Assembly: GCA_024233865.1 (NCBI GenBank)
Contig: JACKPA010000008.1
Span: 215,000 to 278,999, forward strand
From: Leptospiraceae bacterium
GTDB lineage: Bacteria; Spirochaetota; Leptospiria; Leptospirales; Leptospiraceae
Length of the DNA: 64,000 nucleotides
Direction of reading: 5' to 3'
The notes beneath the pieces were generated by a model. That model was given only the letters and a program-made list of their open reading frames with translations. It ran no database searches and was not told where the DNA came from. A program made the position numbers and the translations under genes. Shown in pieces: positions 34,501 to 42,791 of the stretch (position 1 is the stretch's first letter; the number at the start of each line of letters is the position of its first letter).

Positions 34501-34675
34501 TGTAGCCGCAGTTGGATTCATACCTATGGCGGTTTCAACAAATATGGGTGCGGAAGTGCAAAGACCTCTTGCAACAGTAGTGATTGGGGGATTAATCTCT
34601 GCCAGTATGCTAACCTTACTTGTAATGCCCGCAATTTACAGCTTTTATTATGAAAAAGTTAGACCTAAGAAGTAG
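31571..34675 (+). CDS. czcA: Heavy-metal efflux RND transporter (CzcA/CusA-like)
   Basis: A 1034-aa inner-membrane pump of the HME-RND group, which drives export of divalent or monovalent heavy metals with the proton motive force. Twelve transmembrane segments in the usual 1+5+1+5 layout are readable. The group signature is in segment 4: AIDFGLIVDGAVIIVENSVR, with the Asp and Glu residues for proton transfer. The N-terminus (ELKIDAVPDVTTVQVQVMTS) and the periplasmic EEVRSISRHGLSVVTIVF are also typical. It lies about 100 bp after the small gene and completes the operon. Methionine pairs specific for CusA copper/silver were not resolved, so substrate is unassigned. Confidence 0.95.
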   Translation: MKFLSKIVEWSLDHRAVVLGLTAIFFLYGIMAARELKIDAVPDVTTVQVQVMTSAPALSPIEIEQYITFPVERAMSGIPNLEEVRSISRHGLSVVTIVFQEKTNIFLARQMVGERLNEVMSSIPQGYGKPYLGPISTGLGEILQFALRSDTLSLMELTTYLNWFITPLLKTVPGVVEVNTIGGNTKQYQIYLDLNKMQSLNISAMDVIDAIQKNNASMGGGYIEHNNEYYVITTDGLIHSLEEMLSIPVGKTKEGLPILLSKIAELKYGPRLRLGSTTINGEGEVVGGIVLMLMKENSLVVTKAVKNKLEGLKKNLPKGINIEVFYDRSTMVKTVIKTVAKNLLEGALFVIIILFLLLGSFRAGLIIAVIIPLAMAFAIVIMDIRGDVANLMSMGAIDFGLIVDGAVIIVENSVRRLSMAVKEKGRELTEEEKILTIKDATLEVRKATIFGETIIAVVYLPILTLSGIEGKMFTPMALTVLYALFGAFVLSLSVVPVLASLFLKVNEAEEHDTWLFRKIKVLYEPSFAFFMKNKPKVMVGTLTTLVLTVILFQSMGAEFMPTLDEGSLLLEVARLPSTSLATSGTTGSRIESALLKNFPEIIYAVSKTGSPDIATDPMGLERTDLHIELKPKDEWEHSLDELVEKIEKVVKGQVPEVAISISQPIEMRTNELIAGIRSDIGIKIFGEDLPTLKGIGEKTTQELRNIEGVHDIKIEQLGGLYYLKINPIRERLARYNINIQDINQITEMLSSGYIVGNVFEGSKRFEIAIKTGEKFTTDLDRIRSIPIKTMDREAIPLGDLADILIESGPAQISHENQYRRMLVEFNVRGRDMMSVVNEVQKVLNKKIELPPGYRFEFGGKYKNYISARDRLMIVVPLTLFLIMFFLWMAFDSITPAIMIFLNVPFAITGGVLFLFLRQIPFSISAGVGFIALFGVAVLNGLVLISFTKTLENEGMSYTEAVTQAAHLRLRPVLMTAIVAAVGFIPMAVSTNMGAEVQRPLATVVIGGLISASMLTLLVMPAIYSFYYEKVRPKK

Positions 34676-34862
34676 GGGTGCGTCAGGTCAGAGAGAGTGT
34701 CACAGTGGCTTAGGGAACGACCCTCTTTGACTGTTCATCCTCTATGAATCAAGGAAGACTCCTATTGAAATCGTCTATTCCACTAGGAATCCCTCCTTAG
34801 AGACCTCAAAGACAGCAATTATTGAATTAATTTTTAATTATTCTTAATAAGACATAATTTTT

Positions 34863-34890
34863 TTGTAGACTTTTATGTAGATTATATAAA
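34863..34890 (+). promoter_or_regulatory. Possible sigma-70 promoter for DUF1508 gene
   Basis: TTGTAG (34863-34868) and TATAAA (34885-34890) are spaced by 16 bp, 35 nt before the start codon. The surrounding sequence is very AT-rich, so such matches arise easily by chance. Confidence 0.3.
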
Positions 34891-34925
34891 GCTATGGAAT
34901 AGTGAAGATAAAGGAGACTATTAAA

Positions 34926-35111
34926 ATGGCTGCAAAAGCAAAATTTGAAGTATACAAAGACAAATCAGGTGAGTTCAAATTCAAACTCAAATCTAAAAAT
35001 GGGGATCTCTTTCATAGTGAGCAAAGCTACAAAACCAAAGCAGGTTGTATGAAAGGTATAGATTCACTCAGAAAGAACGTTACGGAAGCTGTAGTTGCAG
35101 AAACCGAATAA
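34926..35111 (+). CDS. DUF1508/YegP family protein
   Basis: A 61-aa protein with the DUF1508 pattern: FEVYKDKSGEFKFKLKSKNG, then SEQSYKTKAGCMKGIDSLRK. These small alpha/beta proteins often occur as tandem repeats (YegP has two) and are of unknown function, sometimes linked to stress. Here one repeat forms the whole protein. The ATG at 34926 follows AAGGAG at good distance and is preferred to the upstream ATG at 34902. A hairpin with T run downstream probably ends the transcript. Confidence 0.88.
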   Translation: MAAKAKFEVYKDKSGEFKFKLKSKNGDLFHSEQSYKTKAGCMKGIDSLRKNVTEAVVAETE

Positions 35112-35220
35112 GATATAATTGTGTAAGGTGTCCTCTTCCCGCTAACTCCCGTATAGGAGTAGAACAAATATTAAAGGGAACTGCTGTCACTTACTAATCT
35201 AGTCAACGTGTTCTTTATAA

Positions 35221-35272
35221 AACTGCAAATAACTGTCTTTGGGGGTTTTGTTTCCTACTGGCAGTTTTTTTT
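35221..35272 (+). terminator. Probable intrinsic terminator after DUF1508 gene
   Basis: AACTGC (35221-35226) pairs with GCAGTT (35261-35266), followed directly by an eight-T run. The loop is long (34 nt), which weakens the call, but position and T run fit. Confidence 0.5.
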
Positions 35273-35647
35273 ATTATCTTACCATAACCTCTCACACTCT
35301 CCGGGCAATATTTTACAGAAACCCAAATAAGAAGAACTATAAATGTAAATTCAAATTATGGTTATAAAAGTTTATAGTATATCTATTAGGTTATATTACT
35401 AATAATACAGTATAACTATATACATTATGTCTTTATTTGTATATTTAGTATAAGCTTCAAACAAATATTAAGCTACTTTTTCCTTGATTATGGTTTTTAC
35501 GATTATCTTGATTACATTTTTTTTAGAATTTTACAAAAAAAATATTTTTTTATTTTAAAAAGATTTATATATAGTAACAAAATTTAGTCTGATACCTTTA
35601 AAGAATAAATTTGAAATTGAAAAAAGCTGAATTTAAGGAGTGAAAAA
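35273..35647. other. AT-rich upstream region of the vWA lipoprotein gene
   Basis: No gene is seen on either strand. The sequence is extremely AT-rich, with A and T tracts (for example around 35518-35560). It could hold promoter and regulatory sites for the gene at 35648, but none can be fixed with confidence. Confidence 0.4.
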
Positions 35648-37462
35648 ATGGAAACAAGAAAATGGTATGTATCAATTCTTCTTTTAGGGTTGATTACACT
35701 TTTTAGTTTTTTTGGATGTAGCGGGAAGAAAAAGGGATTTTTACCTTTATTAGCTCTTGTTGCAATGGATGATGATGGTAGCAGTTCCGGTCAAACCTCT
35801 GACGAAGACTTATTATCAACGTCTACCAGTCAAGTTGGTACAGCAGAAAGTGGTTCAACCTCAGAATCAATTGGTCCTTACTCTGCAAATGTTCCTGGTG
35901 GTCTAAACGTTACCGGAAGTTCTGCCGGTGATTTTACTGGGATTACCTATTACGCGGGTGATGGTCATGAGGCAACCGGATTCTTAAGTACTGTTCCGGA
36001 TGGCGGTACAACAAATTCTACGGATTTAAGTGTGAATTTGATTACTCAAATGGTGTCTGACGCAAGTATTGCTACAGCTGACGTTGTATCTGCCAATACG
36101 ATCAATAATGCTGATGGGAATACTTCTATTTACAATATTGCCATAACTACCACCTCGGCAATGACAGTTTCGGATCTTGGAAATATCCTTGCAAAGCAAC
36201 TGGGACTTAGTACTGAAAACATTCTTGTAACACAACCAAATGAAAGTTCTTCTGCAGAATTCAGGGTAGTGATGCAAGTGACATTCAGTAACACAACGGA
36301 TGAGGTGATGGGTGTTGGAATAAGCACAGAGTCCAATTATACAAGCAATGAAGCGGTTCTAACAGGATTTTTGGACGGAACAAATATCATAGGAAGCGGT
36401 TCTGACAACTTAACCAAAAATGATAGTTTTATTGCCAAAGGCAACCCAAAAGTGGACATCGTATGGGTGGTTGACAACTCTGGTTCTATGAAAGAAGAAC
36501 AAGGTGCGGTGATTGCTAATGCGGGAGCGTTTTTTACCCAATTAAACAATAAAAACCTTGATTTCAGGTTAGCAGCCATCACAACCGATAGTGAAAAGAT
36601 TGTTTTTTCCGGCAATTCTAAAAAACCGCCAAGAACAGGTTGGACAACCGCCGCTGACGGTTCAACCGCTTTTGTAAATAACGTAAGTGCTGGTCTCAAA
36701 GGTAGCGGAACGGAAGCTGGAATATGGTTTGCTGAAAAATCCATTACTACCGGTACAGTAGTCCCTCGAAGTGGTGCAAGTCTGGTATTTGTGATGTTAA
36801 GTGACGAAGGTGACCAATACGAATGTAAACAAAATAAAACAAGTCCTAACAACTCAGTGGCTACACCATGTGGTAATCCGCCAGCGAATGCTTTTGACCC
36901 GAATAATAACATATTCAAAGATAACGGCTATAAAGTTTACGCTATTATTGGCTTGAACTCTGCCGGTCAACCATCAACATGTAGCGGAAGCGGAACAAAA
37001 GCAGCAGCCAAAAACAATGGATGGCCTGGATATTACAACCTATCCCAAGCAACGGGTGGTATGGCTGGAACGATTTGCAGCAATGACTATAGCCAACTTC
37101 TAAACAGCATCGTAAGCCAAGCGGCTGCAGCTGCCAGTAGCTACAAATTGACCTACATTCCCATGTCAAGCACTATGGTTGTGAAAAAAAATGGGGTAAC
37201 AGTTCCAAAAGATTCTACCAATGGGTGGATGTACAATGCATCCAATAACTCTATTGTGTTCTCCGGTACTGCTTTCCCGTCGGTAAATGATGTTGTAGTA
37301 GTAGCTTATGAATACTCTCCATCAGCCCAAGCACAAGCTAACCACAAAGGAAGTCTTTATGCTTATCTTTCTGGTAATAACACTGTCGGAATGCTGTTTG
37401 CTTTGTTTATCCTTGTAGCAGGTGTGTCTATGGGATATCTAATCAAAAGAAGATATGCTTAA
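35648..37462 (+). CDS. von Willebrand factor A domain lipoprotein with C-terminal membrane anchor
   Basis: A 604-aa exported protein. The N-terminus is a lipoprotein signal (ILLLGLITLFSFFGC, lipobox Cys near residue 24). A Ser/Thr/Gly-rich region leads to a vWA domain with the metal-ion site motif VDNSGSMKEEQG near residue 277, then AAITTDSEK and FVMLSDEGDQYECKQ. The last 30 residues form a hydrophobic segment (TVGMLFALFILVAGVSMGYL) followed by KRR, resembling a C-terminal sorting or anchor signal. A lipid anchor at one end and a membrane helix at the other is unusual. AAGGAG precedes the ATG. Surface adhesion or assembly is a plausible role from the family. Confidence 0.82.
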   Translation: METRKWYVSILLLGLITLFSFFGCSGKKKGFLPLLALVAMDDDGSSSGQTSDEDLLSTSTSQVGTAESGSTSESIGPYSANVPGGLNVTGSSAGDFTGITYYAGDGHEATGFLSTVPDGGTTNSTDLSVNLITQMVSDASIATADVVSANTINNADGNTSIYNIAITTTSAMTVSDLGNILAKQLGLSTENILVTQPNESSSAEFRVVMQVTFSNTTDEVMGVGISTESNYTSNEAVLTGFLDGTNIIGSGSDNLTKNDSFIAKGNPKVDIVWVVDNSGSMKEEQGAVIANAGAFFTQLNNKNLDFRLAAITTDSEKIVFSGNSKKPPRTGWTTAADGSTAFVNNVSAGLKGSGTEAGIWFAEKSITTGTVVPRSGASLVFVMLSDEGDQYECKQNKTSPNNSVATPCGNPPANAFDPNNNIFKDNGYKVYAIIGLNSAGQPSTCSGSGTKAAAKNNGWPGYYNLSQATGGMAGTICSNDYSQLLNSIVSQAAAAASSYKLTYIPMSSTMVVKKNGVTVPKDSTNGWMYNASNNSIVFSGTAFPSVNDVVVVAYEYSPSAQAQANHKGSLYAYLSGNNTVGMLFALFILVAGVSMGYLIKRRYA

Positions 37463-37496
37463 GAATTTTTAATTAGGTTTAAAAAAAAGCCAATTT

Positions 37497-37530
37497 CGCT
37501 CCCTTCAGCTATGCTTGGGGAGCGTTTGTA
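37497..37530. terminator. Intrinsic terminator between convergent genes
   Basis: CGCTCCC (37497-37503) pairs with GGGAGCG (37518-37524), followed by TTTGTATTT on the plus strand. On the minus strand it is followed by AAATTGGC and then a T-rich run. It separates the vWA gene from the convergent sensor gene and may serve both. Confidence 0.7.
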
Positions 37531-37531
37531 T

Positions 37532-39784
37532 TTAATCAGTTGTTTTTAATTTTTTCATCAAAGTTACGGAATTCCCTTTTTCATTGTATTCCACTGCATC
37601 AAAAATTTCCTCTGTCATCTTGATCCCCCTTCCATGAGCTTCCAATTCCAAGTTTAGGTCTTCTGTTTTTTTCTTTCGGATTTTTTTGTGATCAAAACCG
37701 TTTCCTTCGTCTTCAATCTGATAAATCACTTTCTCGGAATCAAGGGTATATTCAATTTTGACCTTACGATTTCCTAAAACCGGATCGAGTTGCCTGCTTT
37801 TCAGAAATTCAGGATAATTGTCTTCTATTAAAGCTTGGGTTTTTTCTTCAAAGGTCAATTGCAGATTTCCATGTTCAATGGCGTTAATGATTATTTCTCG
37901 CAAAGATACCCGAATGGATGTAATATCATCTGAATTTAGATGCCTTTCCAAGTTACGAACCAACCTTCGACTCATATCCTCCGCGAGAAGCAGATAATTT
38001 TCTATTTCATAGGCTTGTGTTTCTTCTTTTATATATTTTAGTAGGGCATCTTCCAAAACACGAGAAGCTTTTCCTAGAATTTCCTCTTTTCCTATGTATT
38101 CAAGATGCAACTGAAATTCACGCGGCTCGGCATTAAAAGCAGATAGAAGACTAATTTTAAAATTAATGGGATTCTTGGTTTGTGTAAACTCTTTTAACTT
38201 TTCTCGAATAAGACGTATCGTTTTTTTTCGCTCTATAGGTGTCGTATGAATCAAAGCAAACAAGCTTGTCCTAACCAATTTATCTGCCTGCATTCCCAAA
38301 TGTTGTTTTGCAGATTTATTCATGGAGAGAAAATTCCAATCTTTATCTAGAGTAAAAATAATATCATTCGTCCCTTCTACTAATAATCGATATTTTTCTT
38401 CCGAACGAGTGATCTGCTGGTTTGCTTGGCTTAAATCTTCAATATTTTTTTCAAGCTCAATATTTAACCTTTCAATTTTCCTGTGAACATCCAAAAACCG
38501 ATTGATAAGTATCGCGGTAATCCCCACCACAAAAGCAAAAAAACCATATCGAACCAAAACAACTCCTGTATTCCATAACAGGTTGTCTAAAATATCAAAG
38601 GTACTGCAAGTTGCAATTACCAAAGTCCCAATTAGCAAATTACCGGGAATTGTTTTTAAAAGTGAACTAACCATTGCTGAAAGTAAATTTGGTGAGTTTT
38701 TTTCTTGCTTTTTGTCCTTCACCGTATGAAAATACTCTATGCAAATCCGACCAAAATAAAAAGGTAAAGGAATTGTCATTGTAATGATATTCCAAACGTT
38801 CAGCATGTCTTCTACAAAGGGTATTGGTGCAATTGTGAGAAGAAAAATAAAAGCTACGGTATAACTCGTTACAAATAGCGTAAATTTTCCCGGCTGTCCT
38901 TTCAGTAAGGTATTCATAAGAGCGCTAAAAAAGGGAACAAGAGAAAAAATAGCAGCTATTTCCAAGCGTGATATGAAAAAGGAATCGGTAATCAGGTCAG
39001 AAGCAGTATAAGACCTGAGAAAGTTGAACAAAAAAAGGCTAAAACAAAGAAGGCTAAAGTATAAATTATAAGAATCTTTAGGTCTTAGAAAGAAAATAAA
39101 AAGGTGAAAAAAACCGGCAGCTAAATACAAAAAAATTAAAATAAGTGAAATGGCATCAAAACGATGTTCCGAAAGGGTGTTGTATGTATCAATAAGATAT
39201 GGTTTGCTTCTAAAAAAACCGGTATTGACATCCGTAGGATTTCCAATGATTTTAAAGGCAAGAATGTTTGTCCCCACTTTAAGATTGCTAGGGAGAATGG
39301 GGATTAAGACACGCCGAATATTCCGTCCTATTTCAACTTGCCCGTCTTGGGTTAAAAATTCTTCTACTCTTAAAAGTGATCCGTTTAAATAAACTCGCCA
39401 ATTTACGCCAATAATTGCCAAATACAAACCCAAAGGCTCTTTTAGGTTTAAATCTTTTTCTGAAATCGTAAAAGATGTAACAAAAGTGAACTCCTCAGAC
39501 TTCCATTCTTTCCATGACAAAAAATTCCGCTTGGGTATCTCATTTTTCAACAATTCAGGTACCTGAAGGGAGCGTTCACCGTTTAAAACACCATCTATTT
39601 TTTTCCAACTTTTGTCTTCTTTTGGTAAGCATTGAATCCATTCTTCCGAAAACCCTTTTTTTAGATATATATCTTCTTTGGTAAGGTCTATTGGGAGAGC
39701 TGATACGGAAACTATAGGAATAAATAGTAAAATTTTTAATATATGGTTTAATAAATGCATCAATATATTTATAATAGGTTTCAT
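37532..39784 (-). CDS. 7TMR-DISM sensor with PAS and RsbW-like ATPase domain
   Basis: A 750-aa membrane sensor. After a signal-like N-terminus there is an extracellular 7TMR-DISM beta domain (about 30-205, with LYLAIIGVNWRVYLNGSLLR), then seven transmembrane segments (about 210-430), a coiled coil, a PAS domain (YRLLVEGTNDIIFTLDKDWN near 470) and a C-terminal HATPase of the RsbW/serine kinase kind (SLREIIINAIEHGNL, then IEDEGNGFDH and AHGRGIKMTEEIFD). There is no HisKA phosphorylation domain, so it probably switches a partner protein rather than a classical response regulator. The start is uncertain (ATG 39784 or 39760). This architecture is frequent in Leptospira. Confidence 0.85.
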   Translation of the reverse strand: MKPIINILMHLLNHILKILLFIPIVSVSALPIDLTKEDIYLKKGFSEEWIQCLPKEDKSWKKIDGVLNGERSLQVPELLKNEIPKRNFLSWKEWKSEEFTFVTSFTISEKDLNLKEPLGLYLAIIGVNWRVYLNGSLLRVEEFLTQDGQVEIGRNIRRVLIPILPSNLKVGTNILAFKIIGNPTDVNTGFFRSKPYLIDTYNTLSEHRFDAISLILIFLYLAAGFFHLFIFFLRPKDSYNLYFSLLCFSLFLFNFLRSYTASDLITDSFFISRLEIAAIFSLVPFFSALMNTLLKGQPGKFTLFVTSYTVAFIFLLTIAPIPFVEDMLNVWNIITMTIPLPFYFGRICIEYFHTVKDKKQEKNSPNLLSAMVSSLLKTIPGNLLIGTLVIATCSTFDILDNLLWNTGVVLVRYGFFAFVVGITAILINRFLDVHRKIERLNIELEKNIEDLSQANQQITRSEEKYRLLVEGTNDIIFTLDKDWNFLSMNKSAKQHLGMQADKLVRTSLFALIHTTPIERKKTIRLIREKLKEFTQTKNPINFKISLLSAFNAEPREFQLHLEYIGKEEILGKASRVLEDALLKYIKEETQAYEIENYLLLAEDMSRRLVRNLERHLNSDDITSIRVSLREIIINAIEHGNLQLTFEEKTQALIEDNYPEFLKSRQLDPVLGNRKVKIEYTLDSEKVIYQIEDEGNGFDHKKIRKKKTEDLNLELEAHGRGIKMTEEIFDAVEYNEKGNSVTLMKKLKTTD

Positions 39785-39919
39785 GGATATACAAGCTTTT
39801 TTTCTATATCTATTGCAAATTTTGGAAGAAAGGTATTCTGTTATCGGTGTAATTTTCGAGATTTACATAATTATTGTCTTAATAGTATTGGTCCTAAAAT
39901 CATATTTAAGGTTTAAAAT

Positions 39920-40582
39920 ATGGATAATAGTAAACACTATCCTCCACCATGGATACTGAAGGGGAACGGATTTATATTTGCATTTTTGGGAAACAAAAAA
40001 TATAATTTAACAAATTCGTTTATGACGGAAGAGAGCACTTCTGCTTTTGAAGGTGGCTTGGCTGCTTGTATGTTGATAAACTATGAATCCTCTAATGTAG
40101 GACCATATTATGAGTTACTCTATATTCCCGGTAGTTTTACCTATAAAAACAAAAGTTACAAAAGGATAACAAAAATCTATGTATCCAGCGAAACTTCCAT
40201 AGGAGAAGGGATACGAAATTGGGCAATTCCAAAAGAAAAAGCCGACTTCATTTGGGAAGAAATTCCAGATAGTGATACCACTCTTATAAAGGTGTCTAAA
40301 GGAAAAGAAACCTTTTTGTCCGTAAGCTTAAAAAAGCATTTTTTCCATTTTCCAATTACGACTGCCTTACTGCCTTACAAGCTTCTACAGAAATCCGAAA
40401 ATTGTTATCTGGAAACTCAATTGAAAGGATTTGGGAAAGGTAAACTGGCAACAATTCAAAAAATAGAAACCAATGAAACTCATTTTCCGGATTTATTTAA
40501 AGCTGGCTGCCTAAAATACGGACTTTCCATCAATCCTTTTGAAATAGAATTTCCGATTCCAGGCAGATATGATTTTGAATAA
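39920..40582 (+). CDS. Acetoacetate decarboxylase-like (ADC superfamily) protein
   Basis: A 220-aa soluble protein. Typical ADC-superfamily features are seen: an N-terminal YPPPWILKGNGF, GPYYELLYIPGSF near residue 74, and a GEGIRNWAIPKEKADF segment near 106-121 matching the region that carries the family's substrate pocket. The catalytic lysine of true acetoacetate decarboxylase could not be placed with certainty, so it may belong to the broader superfamily with other chemistry. AAGG precedes the ATG. It is a monocistronic unit ahead of hom. Confidence 0.75.
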   Translation: MDNSKHYPPPWILKGNGFIFAFLGNKKYNLTNSFMTEESTSAFEGGLAACMLINYESSNVGPYYELLYIPGSFTYKNKSYKRITKIYVSSETSIGEGIRNWAIPKEKADFIWEEIPDSDTTLIKVSKGKETFLSVSLKKHFFHFPITTALLPYKLLQKSENCYLETQLKGFGKGKLATIQKIETNETHFPDLFKAGCLKYGLSINPFEIEFPIPGRYDFE

Positions 40583-40654
40583 ATAGGTTAGGTTTTACAT
40601 TCTATAGTATAAAAAATAGATGGTTTTTGGATAATAATTATAAATATTGCTCTT

Positions 40655-41932
40655 ATGAAGTCAGTAAACATTGGATTAATTGGAGTTGGAACGGTTGGGT
40701 CTGGGTTAATTCAAATTTTGAACCAAAACCGTGAGCTAATACAAAAAAGAACAGGCTTGGACCTTACTCTAAAGGTAGTTTGTGATAAAGATACTTCCAA
40801 GCTAAAAGACCTAGGTGGTGTAGAGCTGACCCAGGATTTTCATTCGGTTATAAATAGAGGCGATTTGCACTGCATTGTTGAGCTGGTGGGAGGAACGGGT
40901 ATTGCTTTTGATATAATTCGTGATGCTCTTTTATCAAAAAAAACGGTGATCACAGCTAATAAAGCCTTATTGTCAGAAAAAGGAACCGAACTTTTCAAAA
41001 TAGCAAATGAAAATAGTGTTGAAATAGGATACGAAGCTGCCGTTGGAGGTGCCATACCCCTGATTCGTTCTGTCAAAACAGGTCTGGTGGCAAACCAATT
41101 TAAGTCCATTTATGGAATTTTGAATGGAACTACGAACTTCATCCTAAGTAAAATGGAAGAAGAAAATTTAGATTACGAATTAGTTCTTAAAAAAGCACAA
41201 GAATTAGGTTTTGCAGAGAAGGACCCTACTTTTGATGTAGAAGGAATTGATGCAGCACACAAGATATCGATCTTAGGTAGTATAGCGTTTGATTGCAGAA
41301 TAAAATTAGAAAATGTCTATGTGGAAGGAATTACCAAAATTTCCAAAACTGAAATCAATTTTGCCAAACAGCTTGGCTATAGGATAAAATTGCTCGGAAT
41401 ATGCAAAATGACAGACGGACACATTGAAGCAAGGGTAAATCCGGCTATGCTTCCTTTAAATCACCCTCTTGCAAGCATTATGAATGAAATGAACGCTGTT
41501 TATTTGGAAACACAATTTTCAGGACCAACTATGCTTTCCGGAAAAGGAGCCGGTTCTTTACCTACAGCAAGTGCTATCATTTCTGACATTGCTTTTTATT
41601 CTGAAAGGGCTGTTTCTAAAGATAGAGAGAATGAAAAAAATATTTTCCAAGATGCCAAGATGTTAGATCAAACCGAAACACTGGAAAGATATTATATTCG
41701 TTTCAATACCGTCGATAAACCGGGAGTTTTGGCTATTTTAGCAAATGTGTTGGGAAAATACCAAATTTCTATTTCAACACTAAGACAAAATGAAGTTGTG
41801 AAAGAGCCGGTTGAGGTGATTATTATAACCCATCCTGCTAAAGAAAAGGATATAAGACAAGCATTAGAAGAAATTGATAGATTAAATGTCATTAAAGAGC
41901 AGTCTGTCATGGTTCGTATAGAAGGCTTGTAG
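40655..41932 (+). CDS. hom: Homoserine dehydrogenase
   Basis: A 425-aa enzyme reducing aspartate semialdehyde to homoserine for threonine and methionine synthesis. The N-terminal Rossmann motif GLIGVGTVGSGL (5-16), the catalytic region YEAAVGGAIPLIR (about 129-141), NGTTNFILSKMEEE, and AEKDPTFDVEGIDAAHKISI (about 189-208, with the Asp and Lys of the active site) are all present. The last 75 residues form an ACT domain (FNTVDKPGVLAILANVLGKY), expected to bind an amino acid for feedback control. The stop overlaps the GTG of the next gene by 1 nt, so the two are coupled. Confidence 0.96.
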   Translation: MKSVNIGLIGVGTVGSGLIQILNQNRELIQKRTGLDLTLKVVCDKDTSKLKDLGGVELTQDFHSVINRGDLHCIVELVGGTGIAFDIIRDALLSKKTVITANKALLSEKGTELFKIANENSVEIGYEAAVGGAIPLIRSVKTGLVANQFKSIYGILNGTTNFILSKMEEENLDYELVLKKAQELGFAEKDPTFDVEGIDAAHKISILGSIAFDCRIKLENVYVEGITKISKTEINFAKQLGYRIKLLGICKMTDGHIEARVNPAMLPLNHPLASIMNEMNAVYLETQFSGPTMLSGKGAGSLPTASAIISDIAFYSERAVSKDRENEKNIFQDAKMLDQTETLERYYIRFNTVDKPGVLAILANVLGKYQISISTLRQNEVVKEPVEVIIITHPAKEKDIRQALEEIDRLNVIKEQSVMVRIEGL

Positions 41933-42249
41933 TGAATCAAATAACTGTCTCACTTCATGAGGTTGGTTCGGATTCCCATATAGATATCTTTTTTGATGTT
42001 TTGCCGGAAGAAAAACTAATAACATACATGGCGCGAACTGAGGACTGGATTTTTTTTAAAAAGGGTAAAATTATTACTTGTGCAAAGAAAGAAGACCACA
42101 GAAGAATTTATCTAAGTTACGAAGGAGATATTAGTGATAATCGGGGAAAATTAAAGGTTTTATGGCAGGGGAAGTACTCGAATCCAAGCCAATCATTTAA
42201 AAAAATCATAAAACTAAAATTTGAAAATGAAACTGTCTTGATTTTATAA
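41932..42249 (+). CDS. Small hypothetical protein coupled to hom
   Basis: A 105-aa, beta-rich, soluble protein (ITVSLHEVGSDSHIDIFFDV and LKVLWQGKYSNPSQSFKKII) starting with GTG overlapping the hom stop by one base, so its translation depends on hom. No family is recognised. Co-expression with homoserine dehydrogenase is likely, but a metabolic role cannot be inferred from the sequence. Confidence 0.7.
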   Translation: MNQITVSLHEVGSDSHIDIFFDVLPEEKLITYMARTEDWIFFKKGKIITCAKKEDHRRIYLSYEGDISDNRGKLKVLWQGKYSNPSQSFKKIIKLKFENETVLIL

Positions 42250-42273
42250 CCTATCATTAATAAATTTGGGTTT

Positions 42274-42651
42274 ATGCATAGAATTGATTATGAATCATTT
42301 TATATAGAAATGGAGACAATCAATATCCAAAAAGATAAGGTCCAACTTGTTTCTTGTTTTGGTAGAATAAACAACCAAAATTCTCTGTTGATTTCAAAAG
42401 AAATTAATCGTATTTTTGAGGATAAAATTTATAATGTTATTTTAAATTTAACAGAGTTGGAATATTTAAATAGTATTGGAATTGCCATTGTTCTTTCTAT
42501 TGTTAAGACGGTTGATTACCACCAGGGAAAATTTGTCATTGGAGGAATGAGTGATCAAATTGAAGCCATACTCAAGTTGGTAGAACTGCCTGGGAAATTT
42601 AAAGTATATTCTTCGGTTAATGAAGCCATTGATAATTGGTCCAAAAACTAA
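42274..42651 (+). CDS. STAS-domain anti-sigma factor antagonist
   Basis: A 125-aa protein of the SpoIIAA/RsbV type. The core NLTELEYLNSIGIAIVLSIV (58-77) carries the serine (Ser67) at the position phosphorylated in this family, and GGMSDQIEAILKLVELPGKF forms the usual C-terminal helix. In partner switching, the unphosphorylated protein binds an RsbW-like kinase and so frees the kinase's other partner. A SpoIIE-type phosphatase gene follows at 42.8 kb, a fitting dephosphorylating enzyme. Confidence 0.88.
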   Translation: MHRIDYESFYIEMETINIQKDKVQLVSCFGRINNQNSLLISKEINRIFEDKIYNVILNLTELEYLNSIGIAIVLSIVKTVDYHQGKFVIGGMSDQIEAILKLVELPGKFKVYSSVNEAIDNWSKN

Positions 42652-42791
42652 AAATATCAATTATTGATTGCGGCTTGCCTAAAAAATCTGCTTCAAAATC
42701 ACAAAAATTATTTTGTTTGCAACAAGAAATAATTTTTTCTTTCCTTTTAGGGTTAAGTGTTTAAGGTAATTTCTTGTTAGGTAGGGACAAA

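Noticed and set aside
39783..39959. Hydrophobic 58-codon plus-strand frame between the sensor and the ADC-like gene
   Set aside because: It overlaps the start of the better-supported ADC-like gene and lacks a ribosome binding site.
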